Position numbers and translations under genes: made by a program | In this document: positions 1-6,379 of the stretch, one piece after another | Position numbering within the stretch: the stretch's first letter is position 1 | Layout of the letters: each line of letters starts with the position of its first letter | Notes under the pieces: model-generated | What the model was told of the DNA's origin: nothing | The model's input: only the letters and a program-made list of their open reading frames with translations | The model's database searches: none | From: Desulfococcus sp. | GTDB taxonomy: Bacteria; Desulfobacterota; Desulfobacteria; Desulfobacterales; Desulfosalsimonadaceae | Length of the DNA: 13,361 bases | Direction of reading: 5' to 3' | NCBI GenBank assembly: GCA_024641805.1 | Contig: JAHECJ010000012.1 | Location: 1-13,361, forward strand

Positions 1-1
1 A

Positions 2-886
2 AGCGGTGTGGCACATTTTGCCTGCGAATCCGATGAGGATGCAATTAATAATATCAAACGCCTGCTTTCTTTTCTGCCATCCAATAATATGGAAGATCCG
101 CCGATTCACCCCACCGTTGATGATCCCAAACGAATTGCCTCGGCACTGGATACATTAATTCCCGATGACTCGAACCAGTCCTATGACATGAAGGATGTGA
201 TCCGCAATATTGTTGATGATGGCGACTTCTTTGAACCCCATGAACATTTCGCACAGAATATTATCGTCTGTTTTGCCCGTTTAAACGGAAAAAGCATCGG
301 CATTATCGCCAACCAGCCCAAAGTAATGGCGGGATGCCTCGATATCGACGCATCCGATAAGGCCACACGTTTCATCCGATTTTGTGATGCTTTCAATATC
401 CCGTTACTTACCCTCTCCGATGTTCCGGGCTACATGCCGGGCAGTCATCAGGAATGGGGGGGGATTATCCGGCACGGCGCCAAATTGTTATGGTGTTATT
501 CCGAAGCAACCGTTCCCAAGCTGCTGGTCATTATCCGTAAAGATTATGGCGGTGCGTATATTGCCATGTCCTCGAAACATCTGGGGGCGGATTTCGCATT
601 TGCCTGGCCGAGCGCCGAGATTGCGGTCATGGGTGCAGATGGTGCGGCAAATATTATTCATCGCAAAGAGATCACCGACGCCGAAGATCCGACGGCCAAA
701 CGGCAGGAAAAAATCGATGAATACCGCAAGCTGTTTTCCAATCCTTACTGTGCCGCCGGCAGAGGATACATTGATGATGTGATTGTTCCCAGCGAAACGC
801 GGATACGGTTAATTGAAGCACTGGAAATCATGTACAATAAACGGCAGACACTCCCGCCGAAAAAACATGGTAACATTCCGGCATAA
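2..886 (+). CDS. mmdA: Methylmalonyl-CoA carboxyltransferase 12S-type subunit (acyl-CoA carboxylase beta family), 5'-truncated by window edge
   Basis: This is the C-terminal ~294 residues of a crotonase-fold carboxyltransferase; family members are about 510-520 residues, so the N-terminal ~220 lie outside the window. The frame is open from base 2 and reads SGVAHFACESDEDA, a conserved internal stretch, so the GTG at 8 is not a start. The C-terminal domain shows DVPGYMPG, GGIIRHGAKLL, EATVPK, DYGGAYIAMSSKHLGAD, AWPSAEIAVMGADGAANI and the tail KRQTLPPKKHGNIPA. This tail closely resembles those of propionibacterial transcarboxylase 12S and Veillonella MmdA, as I remember them. The subunit moves a carboxyl group between carboxybiotin and propionyl-CoA/methylmalonyl-CoA in the cytoplasm. 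The biotin carrier and the 5S partner are encoded 417 bp downstream. The residue before DVPGY is Ser, where the relatives I recall carry Val or similar. Propionyl-CoA carboxylase beta is the alternative name for the same fold; the neighbours favour transcarboxylase. Confidence 0.92.
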   Translation, partial: SGVAHFACESDEDAINNIKRLLSFLPSNNMEDPPIHPTVDDPKRIASALDTLIPDDSNQSYDMKDVIRNIVDDGDFFEPHEHFAQNIIVCFARLNGKSIGIIANQPKVMAGCLDIDASDKATRFIRFCDAFNIPLLTLSDVPGYMPGSHQEWGGIIRHGAKLLWCYSEATVPKLLVIIRKDYGGAYIAMSSKHLGADFAFAWPSAEIAVMGADGAANIIHRKEITDAEDPTAKRQEKIDEYRKLFSNPYCAAGRGYIDDVIVPSETRIRLIEALEIMYNKRQTLPPKKHGNIPA

Positions 887-942
887 AATTGATTTTTCGA
901 ATGACTCCCATCATTTTCCAGAAAAGATAACGTGAGGATGGT

Positions 943-1185
943 ATGACGGATAAAAAAAAGAAAATTGCCGCGATTGCAGCAGTTGCCAATTATATTAAAT
1001 CAGAAGGGGAGGCAATGGCGTTTTCGCAATCTCGTATGTCTGACTTACGGTTCGGCGTTTCGGAAACGAAAGAGCCAGCACCGCTGGTCTTGAATTTATG
1101 GGGCATCAGCGGCCGTCAGCAGCAGATGCAGATGCGGTCAATGATGCAAATGAAAGCATTTCACGGATCAAAACAAAAATTCTGA
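943..1185 (+). CDS. Small soluble OadG/MmdE-like assembly subunit (tentative) of the transcarboxylase
   Basis: An 80-residue protein preceded by a good Shine-Dalgarno (GTGAGGA, 932-938) 4 bases before the ATG. It lies 56 bp after mmdA and 117 bp before the 5S/biotin gene. The N-terminus is basic (MTDKKKKIAAIAAVANYI), the middle is low in hydrophobicity, and the C-terminal third reads LWGISGRQQQMQMRSMMQMKAF. Short proteins or C-terminal extensions with an AAIAAAVAAYL-like helix and a W-x3-GR-x3-M tail accompany biotin-dependent decarboxylases and carboxyltransferases (OadG, MmdD/MmdE types), where they help assemble the complex. The match here is a motif resemblance from memory, not an alignment. 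There is no transmembrane helix, unlike canonical OadG, which fits a cytoplasmic transcarboxylase. Predicted role: bridging the 12S core and the 5S/biotin subunit. It may simply be annotated as hypothetical. Confidence 0.6.
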   Translation: MTDKKKKIAAIAAVANYIKSEGEAMAFSQSRMSDLRFGVSETKEPAPLVLNLWGISGRQQQMQMRSMMQMKAFHGSKQKF

Positions 1186-1243
1186 TCATTAACGGATGTC
1201 TGTTTTCTATTCTTCGGAAAAAATATTCAATTTAAAAATTTGT

Positions 1244-1258
1244 AACGTGCCAGACGTT
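1244..1258. repeat. Short inverted repeat upstream of the 5S gene
   Basis: AACGT (1244-1248), five-base spacer GCCAG, ACGTT (1254-1258). Flanking TG and CA extend the symmetry if one base (T1243) is bulged. It sits 45 bases before the 5S start codon in the AT-rich 117-bp gap that follows the small subunit gene. It could be an operator half-site pair or chance; no T-run follows, so it is not a terminator. Confidence 0.25.
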
Positions 1259-1302
1259 CAAAATCTATTTATAGGCCACACGATATTAATGAGGAGATTC
1301 CA

Positions 1303-3360
1303 ATGAGTGACCATTTTAAAGTGAAGATGCAGTCCATTGATAATTACGATAACCGTCCAAAAGCCCAAAATCCTTTAAAAATACAGGATCTGACGCTCCG
1401 GGACGGCCACCAGTCGCTATTTGCCACGAGAGGCCGGACGGAAGACATGATTCCGGTCGCCGAAATGATGGATGAGATCGGTTTCTGGGGTGTGGAAGTT
1501 TGGGGAGGCGCAACCTTTGATACAATGCATCGGTTTTTGAATGAAGACCCGTGGCAGCGGCTTCGCACCTTAAAACGTTACTTTAAGAAAACGCCTTTTT
1601 CCATGCTGCTGCGAGGACAAAATATTGTCGGATACCGCAATTATGCAGATGATGTCGCCCGGGCGTTTGTGGAAAAAGCAGCGGAAAACGGAATGGATAT
1701 ATTCAGGACCTTTGATGCGCTCAACGATTTTCGGAATTTTGAAACAGTGGTTGCTGCGATCAAAGACTGCGGTAAACATTTTCAGGGATGCATCTGTTAT
1801 TCATTGACCGAGCCCCGCATGGGTGGAGAAGTCTATAATCTGGATTACTATCTGAACAAAGCCAAAGACCTTGAAAAAATGCAGGCGGACAGTATCTGCA
1901 TCAAGGACATGGCAGGATTAATGGCCCCCTATGATGCGTTTGAGCTTATTAAAGCCTTGAAGGAATCAACGAATATTCCTATTCATCTGCACAGTCACTT
2001 TACCTCCGGCATGGCTCCCATGACCCATCTGAAAGCCGTTGAAGCCGGAGTCGATATCATTGATACCTGTATGACCAGTTACGCATATCGGACATCGCAT
2101 CCCGCAGTCGAACCGCTGGTGATGTCATTGATCGGTACCAACCGGGATACCGGTTTTGATATCAAGAAACTGGCCGACATTAATGCGGTGCTGGAAAAAG
2201 AAGTTCTCCCCAAATACAAGCATCTTTTGGATGACTCTAAGGTTTCGATTATCGATATTAATGTTCTGCTTCACCAGACTCCCGGTGGAATGCTTTCCAA
2301 CCTGGTGAATCAGCTGCGTGAAATGGATGCCCTGGACCGGATCAATGAAGTATATGCCGAACTGCCCCGGGTGAGAAAAGACCTCGGTCAGATTCCCCTT
2401 GTGACTCCGACCAGTCAGATCGTGGGAACACAAACGGTCAATAACGTATTGTTTGACGATGACGATGAAGAATATAAAATGATCACGGCCCAGGTCAAGG
2501 ATCTGTGCTACGGGTTATACGGAAAAACGGCAGTTCCCATTAATTCGAAACTTCAGAAAAAAGCCCTGAAAGGCTATGAGCGCGGCTCAAAGCCGATTAC
2601 CTGCAGACCGGGAGAGGTTCTTGAACCTGAACTGGAAAAAGCCAGAAAAGAACTTAAAGGTCTGACTTCCGACCTTGAAGACATTATTTTATATACATTG
2701 TACCCGGTGACCGGTAAAAAATTTTTGATGTACAAATACGGAAAGGAAACACCGCCGGATTCTCTGAAGCCCCGGACATTGGAAGATGTGAAAAAAGAGG
2801 ATGAAATTATCGCCAAGGCCAAAGCCGGCAAGCTGGTTGAAAAATCCTCTAAAGAAGCACCTCCCAAAGGCGAACATTCCCGGACATTTAATGTATTCAT
2901 TGAAGATGAATATTTTGAAGTCAGCGTGGATGAGCCGGGCGGTCAGCCGTTTATCAGTTATGCGCACCCGGCTGTGCCTCACCCGGCAGCTGCAATTCCG
3001 CCTCAGCCACAAGCGTTTTCAGCGCCTCGCCTTGCTGCCGCCCCGGCACCACAGCCGGCTCCTGCTGCTGCACCAAAACCGCCGGCACCGAAACCCGCGC
3101 CTTCGGCAAAGGCGCCCGCATCCAAACCGGCTGTTTCCGCACCGGATGGTACTCCTTTAAAAGCTCCCATGCCCGGAATGATCGTCAGTTATTCAAAACA
3201 AGTGGGTGATTCTGTCGAAAAGGGTGAACCGGTTGTTATTCTTGAAGCCATGAAGATGGAAAATGCCCTTCCTGCGCCGGTCAGCGGAACGATCAAAGCG
3301 ATCAATTACAAGAGCGGTGATTCGGTTTCCAAAAATGACGTGCTCTGTATCATCGGTTAA
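1303..3360 (+). CDS. Transcarboxylase 5S-type / oxaloacetate decarboxylase alpha-type carboxyltransferase fused to a biotin carboxyl carrier domain
   Basis: A 685-residue protein with RBS GAGGAG at 1291-1296. The TIM-barrel carboxyltransferase domain (about 25-290) contains LTLRDGHQS with the probable metal ligand Asp34, SICIKDMAG with Lys201 (the lysine carbamylated in this family), and HLHSHFTSG with metal-binding His230 and His232. The conserved PYC/OADA region covers about 310-510, followed by a small beta segment near 527-545. An Ala/Pro-rich flexible linker covers about 547-615, and the biotinyl domain 616-685 carries EAMKMEN with biotin acceptor Lys651, 34 residues before the end as is usual. 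It exchanges CO2 between oxaloacetate/pyruvate and biotin; the 12S subunit exchanges it with propionyl-CoA. In Propionibacterium the 5S and biotin (1.3S) chains are separate; here they are one protein, as in OadA/PycB. The window shows no biotin carboxylase and no OadB/MmdB membrane pump. Pyruvate carboxylase subunit B remains the alternative name. Confidence 0.9.
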   Translation: MSDHFKVKMQSIDNYDNRPKAQNPLKIQDLTLRDGHQSLFATRGRTEDMIPVAEMMDEIGFWGVEVWGGATFDTMHRFLNEDPWQRLRTLKRYFKKTPFSMLLRGQNIVGYRNYADDVARAFVEKAAENGMDIFRTFDALNDFRNFETVVAAIKDCGKHFQGCICYSLTEPRMGGEVYNLDYYLNKAKDLEKMQADSICIKDMAGLMAPYDAFELIKALKESTNIPIHLHSHFTSGMAPMTHLKAVEAGVDIIDTCMTSYAYRTSHPAVEPLVMSLIGTNRDTGFDIKKLADINAVLEKEVLPKYKHLLDDSKVSIIDINVLLHQTPGGMLSNLVNQLREMDALDRINEVYAELPRVRKDLGQIPLVTPTSQIVGTQTVNNVLFDDDDEEYKMITAQVKDLCYGLYGKTAVPINSKLQKKALKGYERGSKPITCRPGEVLEPELEKARKELKGLTSDLEDIILYTLYPVTGKKFLMYKYGKETPPDSLKPRTLEDVKKEDEIIAKAKAGKLVEKSSKEAPPKGEHSRTFNVFIEDEYFEVSVDEPGGQPFISYAHPAVPHPAAAIPPQPQAFSAPRLAAAPAPQPAPAAAPKPPAPKPAPSAKAPASKPAVSAPDGTPLKAPMPGMIVSYSKQVGDSVEKGEPVVILEAMKMENALPAPVSGTIKAINYKSGDSVSKNDVLCIIG

Positions 3361-3392
3361 GGGTTTGTTTTTACAGTCGGGAGAAAAACCAT

Positions 3393-4556
3393 ATGAAAAT
3401 TCATGAATTCCAGGCCAAAACAATTTTCAGAAAATATCAGGTTCCGACGCCTAAGGGCGGCCTGGCGCTCGATTCTGAAACGGCACAACAGATTGCCTCG
3501 GACATCGGACATTTCCCGGTGGTCGTGAAAGCACAGATTCATGCCGGCGGGCGTGGAAAGGGCGGCGGGGTTCGACTTGCGCATTCTATGGATGAAGTAT
3601 TTCAGCATACGAATGCAATTATCGGGATGAACCTGGTGACACATCAGACCGGACCCGAAGGAAAAACCGTTAAACAGGTTCTTGTGGAAGAAGGCGTTGA
3701 TATTAATAAGGAACTGTATTTAAGTCTTATTCCTGACAGGGAAACCGCCTGTATCCTTGTAATTGCAAGCGAGGCAGGCGGAATGGATATCGAAGAAGTG
3801 GCTGCCACTACTCCGGAAAAAATTATAAAAGTGCATATTAATCCATTGACCGGTATTCAGCCGTTTCACTGCCGGAAAGTTTCTTTTGGCTTAAACCTTC
3901 CGTCTGCCGTGATCAAGGAATTTTCTCAAATGCTGACCCGTCTTTATCAGTTATTCATTGAAAATGACTGTTCCCTGGTAGAGATTAATCCACTGGTTAT
4001 TACCGCTGAAAATAGGGTGCTGGCGCTGGATGCCAAAATGGATTTTGATGATAATGCACTGTTCCGGCATAAAGATCTTATGGATTTCAGGGACTTGGAC
4101 GAAGAAGACCCCCTGGATGTGGAAGCATCAAAATTTAATTTAAATTATATTAATCTCGACGGAACCGTCGGGAATATGGTCAACGGTGCCGGGCTTGCCA
4201 TGGCCGTGATGGATACCATCAAGCTTGCCGGCGCGGAACCTGCCAATTTTCTGGATGTCGGGGGCGGCGCCACGACGGAGATGGTTGAGAACGGCTTTAA
4301 AATCATCCTGAGCGACGACAAGGTCAAAGCTGTTTTGATTAATATTTTCGGCGGTATATTACGTTGTGATGTTCTGGCAAAAGGGGTTGTTGAAGCCGCA
4401 CGAAATACACAGATAACCGTACCGCTTGTTGTCAGGATGGAAGGGACCAATGTGGAAGAGGGGCGGCGCATTCTTGCGGAGTCCGGTCTGGAACTTTTTA
4501 CGGCCAAGGACATGAAATCCGCCGGTGAAATTGTGGCAAAAATTGTCGCTTCTTAA
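3393..4556 (+). CDS. sucC: Succinyl-CoA synthetase (succinate-CoA ligase) beta subunit
   Basis: 387 residues, matching the usual 385-390. It starts 32 bp after the 5S gene, with TCGGGAG (3377-3383) as the RBS. The N-terminal ATP-grasp region begins MKIHEFQAK and contains AQIHAGGRGKGGG, the phosphate-binding segment. SLVEINPLV carries Asn199 and LALDAKMD carries Asp213, at the same numbers as the Mg-nucleotide ligands I recall for E. coli SucC. The C-terminal CoA-ligase domain has NLDGTVGNMVNGAGLAM, FLDVGGGA, IFGGILRCDVLAKG and RMEGTNVEEGRRIL. With SucD it converts succinyl-CoA, ADP (or GDP) and phosphate to succinate, CoA and ATP. In this operon it would be the substrate-level phosphorylation step after methylmalonyl-CoA mutase. 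Nucleotide preference cannot be judged by eye. It is separated from sucD by an unusually long 201-bp gap holding a palindromic element. Confidence 0.96.
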   Translation: MKIHEFQAKTIFRKYQVPTPKGGLALDSETAQQIASDIGHFPVVVKAQIHAGGRGKGGGVRLAHSMDEVFQHTNAIIGMNLVTHQTGPEGKTVKQVLVEEGVDINKELYLSLIPDRETACILVIASEAGGMDIEEVAATTPEKIIKVHINPLTGIQPFHCRKVSFGLNLPSAVIKEFSQMLTRLYQLFIENDCSLVEINPLVITAENRVLALDAKMDFDDNALFRHKDLMDFRDLDEEDPLDVEASKFNLNYINLDGTVGNMVNGAGLAMAVMDTIKLAGAEPANFLDVGGGATTEMVENGFKIILSDDKVKAVLINIFGGILRCDVLAKGVVEAARNTQITVPLVVRMEGTNVEEGRRILAESGLELFTAKDMKSAGEIVAKIVAS

Positions 4557-4559
4557 TAC

Positions 4560-4710
4560 TGATGAAACGGTAAAAAGTCAGATTTAGATGGTAAAGAAAA
4601 AAGTTCCAAATTCAAGGCGTGCAAATCCTGAGAGATGATTTGTACTTAACGTACCATGAAGAAGCGAAGGATGCAGCGCAACGCAGAAGTTGGACTTTTT
4701 ACGAAGCCAT
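4560..4710. repeat. Imperfect palindromic intergenic element (REP/MITE-like) between sucC and sucD
   Basis: The core runs from AAAAAAGTTCC at 4597 to GGACTTTTT ending at 4700. It has two-fold symmetry around base 4648, where GTAC-TTAAC-GTAC (4642-4654) forms the apex. Reading the right arm as its reverse complement gives an interrupted match to the left arm: AAAAA-GT-CCAA, TTC, GCG, GC, ATCCT. An outer pair also occurs: GTAAAAAGTC at 4570-4579 on the + strand matches the reverse complement of GACTTTTTAC at 4693-4702, each preceded by a TGATG-type sequence on its own strand. No ORF runs through it. I associate elements with GACTTTTTACGAAG ends with Desulfobacterales genomes, but this is from memory. 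Transcribed, it would fold into a long imperfect hairpin in the sucC-sucD mRNA and could alter subunit stoichiometry or mRNA stability. Confidence 0.6.
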
Positions 4711-4757
4711 CAATACTATCATCAAAATATATCAGGCTATAAGGAAGTGTAATACGT

Positions 4758-5633
4758 ATGAGTATTTTCGTTAATTCCGATACGCGCCTTCTTGTCCAGG
4801 GAATCACCGGCAGGGAAGGCCAGTTTCATACCCGCCAGTGTGCGGATTATGGCACCCGGGTGGTGGCCGGTGTGACGCCCGGAAAGGGCGGACTGGATAT
4901 GGATGGTATTCCGATTTTCAATGGGGTCCAGGAAGCGGCGGAAGAAACCCGGGCCAACTGCAGCATGATTTTTGTCCCCCCTCCTTTTGCGGCGGACGCG
5001 ATCATGGAATCCGTGGATGCCGGCATTGAACTGATTGTAGCCATTACCGAAGGAATTCCGGTGCTTGATATGATGCGGGTCAAACAGATGCTGAACCGGT
5101 CCGGTTCCCGTCTGATCGGTCCCAACTGCCCAGGCATCATCACACCCGGACAAACGAAGATCGGAATTATGCCGGCGCAGATACATAAACCCGGTGGCCC
5201 CATCGGCGTGGTATCCCGGTCCGGAACATTGACTTATGAGGTGGTCTTCCAGCTTACCGGCCAGGGAATCGGACAGACGACCTGCATCGGCATTGGCGGT
5301 GATCCGGTTAACGGCACCAATTTTATCGACTGCCTGTCCGCGTTTGAAAATGATCCTGAAACAAAGGGGATCGTAATGGTCGGTGAAATCGGCGGAAACG
5401 CGGAAGAAGACGCAGCGGAATTTATCAGATCAAACGTCAGTAAACCGGTTGTCGGTTTTATTGCCGGAATTACCGCCCCGCCAGGAAGGCGGATGGGACA
5501 TGCCGGGGCAATCATCAGCGGCGGAAGCGGTACTGCGCATGCCAAAATCGAAGCGTTAAAAAAAGCCGGTGTGCATGTCTGTGAAAATCTCGGGCACATG
5601 GGAGAAATGTGCGCTGAAATTTTCCCTTCATAA
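4758..5633 (+). CDS. sucD: Succinyl-CoA synthetase (succinate-CoA ligase) alpha subunit
   Basis: 291 residues, a normal length for SucD. The RBS AAGGAAG (4741-4747) lies 10 bases before the ATG. The N-terminal CoA-binding Rossmann domain begins MSIFVNSDTRLLVQGITGREG and continues with TPGKGG. The middle contains GPNCPGIITPGQTKIGIMP and SRSGTLTYEVV. The active-site histidine, phosphorylated during catalysis, is His248 in GHAGAIISGGSGTA. It pairs with SucC two-to-two or one-to-one to interconvert succinyl-CoA and succinate with nucleotide phosphorylation. The gene is followed after 91 bp by sdhC, so its product succinate is handed to the next enzyme of the operon. Codon use and composition resemble the neighbours; nothing appears broken. 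Confidence 0.96.
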   Translation: MSIFVNSDTRLLVQGITGREGQFHTRQCADYGTRVVAGVTPGKGGLDMDGIPIFNGVQEAAEETRANCSMIFVPPPFAADAIMESVDAGIELIVAITEGIPVLDMMRVKQMLNRSGSRLIGPNCPGIITPGQTKIGIMPAQIHKPGGPIGVVSRSGTLTYEVVFQLTGQGIGQTTCIGIGGDPVNGTNFIDCLSAFENDPETKGIVMVGEIGGNAEEDAAEFIRSNVSKPVVGFIAGITAPPGRRMGHAGAIISGGSGTAHAKIEALKKAGVHVCENLGHMGEMCAEIFPS

Positions 5634-5711
5634 AATTTGCGTTCGAATCATCGCTGAGTCATTCTTTCGGCGGCTATGCTGATGACGATAAATTTTTTTT
5701 GATGTGTCATC

Positions 5712-5717
5712 TGGAGA
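5712..5717 (+). promoter_or_regulatory. RBS that fixes the sdhC start
   Basis: TGGAGA sits 7 bases before the ATG at 5725. The frame is open further upstream to a GTG at 5704, but that start would place this Shine-Dalgarno inside the gene and has no purine-rich tract of its own. It would also add seven residues not expected before the conserved N-terminal amphipathic helix. Confidence 0.6.
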
Positions 5718-5724
5718 ACTGGTT

Positions 5725-6366
5725 ATGAATTGGTTTTTAAACATGCTACGGACTTCGATCGGTAAAAAGCTGCTCATGGCGCTTACCGGACTGTTCTTTT
5801 CGATTTTCCTTGTCATCCATTTACTCGGCAATTTAACCCTTTATGGCGGAAAAGATCTGTTCTTGTCCTATGTTGATCACCTCCATGCCCTGGGTCCGCT
5901 GATTCATGTTGCGGAGATTGGGCTGCTGACCTTTGCCGCCATCCATGTATCCACCGGTTTATTTCTCTTTCTGCAAAATTTGCAGGCCCGGCCGATTCGA
6001 TACACCGTCGACAAAAGAGGCGGTGGACGCACCATCGGTTCCGCTACCATGCCGTATACTGGGGTGTTGATTATCATTTTTGTGGCCATTCATTTATCAA
6101 ACTTCCATTTTATTGATCATTCCCGTCAGACCGTATTTCAGGCGATCGATGCGACATTTCATATGGTGCCGTATATTTTCTTCTATATCGCCGCTGTAAT
6201 CATTGTCGCAATCCACGTCAGTCATGGATTCTGGAGCTTATTCCAGACACTTGGCGCCAATCATCCCAAGTACATGCCTGCCATCAAAGGGATAGGGTTC
6301 ATCTTCAGCCTGCTGGTGGCCGTTGGATTCGGTTTTATCCCTGTCTATGTCAGTTTTATTATGTAA
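5725..6366 (+). CDS. sdhC: Succinate dehydrogenase/fumarate reductase cytochrome b subunit, type B di-heme membrane anchor
   Basis: 213 residues from the ATG at 5725. The chain has five hydrophobic segments, roughly at residues 17-39, 57-86, 108-129, 145-170 and 188-210, typical of a single-subunit membrane anchor of the b558 family. Four transmembrane histidines fall at helix positions expected for bis-His ligation of two b hemes: His32 (VIHLLGN), His74 (AIHVSTG), His123 (AIHLSN) and His164 (AIHVSHG). Their spacing of 42, 49 and 41 is close to that recalled for Bacillus SdhC. The protein anchors SdhA and SdhB to the cytoplasmic membrane and passes electrons to or from menaquinone across the two hemes. 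Gene order C-A-B is the usual type B order (Bacillus sdhCAB, Wolinella frdCAB). Direction (succinate oxidation versus fumarate reduction) cannot be decided from sequence; succinate oxidation by menaquinone would need proton motive force. Confidence 0.93.
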   Translation: MNWFLNMLRTSIGKKLLMALTGLFFSIFLVIHLLGNLTLYGGKDLFLSYVDHLHALGPLIHVAEIGLLTFAAIHVSTGLFLFLQNLQARPIRYTVDKRGGGRTIGSATMPYTGVLIIIFVAIHLSNFHFIDHSRQTVFQAIDATFHMVPYIFFYIAAVIIVAIHVSHGFWSLFQTLGANHPKYMPAIKGIGFIFSLLVAVGFGFIPVYVSFIM

Positions 6367-6367
6367 T

Positions 6368-6374
6368 GAAGGAA
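6368..6374 (+). promoter_or_regulatory. RBS that decides the sdhA start
   Basis: GAAGGAA abuts an in-frame ATG at 6374 and lies 5 bases before the ATG at 6380. The second is therefore the better start; the longer reading from 6323 overlaps sdhC and has no conserved sequence. Confidence 0.55.
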
Positions 6375-6379
6375 TGGTT

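Noticed and set aside
384..782. 132-residue reading frame on the + strand inside mmdA
   Set aside because: It overlaps conserved carboxyltransferase sequence in another frame and has no RBS or recognisable motif.
2125..2433. Open frames on the - strand across the 5S/biotin gene, including 2574-2900 and 2689-3012
   Set aside because: All lie opposite a well-conserved gene, have composition expected of shadow frames and lack Shine-Dalgarno sites.
1303..3360. Sodium-pumping oxaloacetate or methylmalonyl-CoA decarboxylase
   Set aside because: The alpha-type architecture fits, but no membrane beta subunit (OadB/MmdB) is in the window and the neighbouring small protein has no transmembrane helix; a transcarboxylase fits better, though genes outside the window were not seen.
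4557..4757. A possible small RNA gene or lost ORF between sucC and sucD
   Set aside because: The symmetry is that of a repeat element; there is no promoter plus T-run terminator pair and no open frame.
4737..5186. 149-residue frame on the - strand opposite sucD
   Set aside because: It is antisense to conserved SucD motifs and shows no recognisable domain.
5681..5711. GATGAC...GTCATC inverted repeat upstream of sdhC
   Set aside because: Only six base pairs with a 19-base loop; too weak to call an operator or attenuator.
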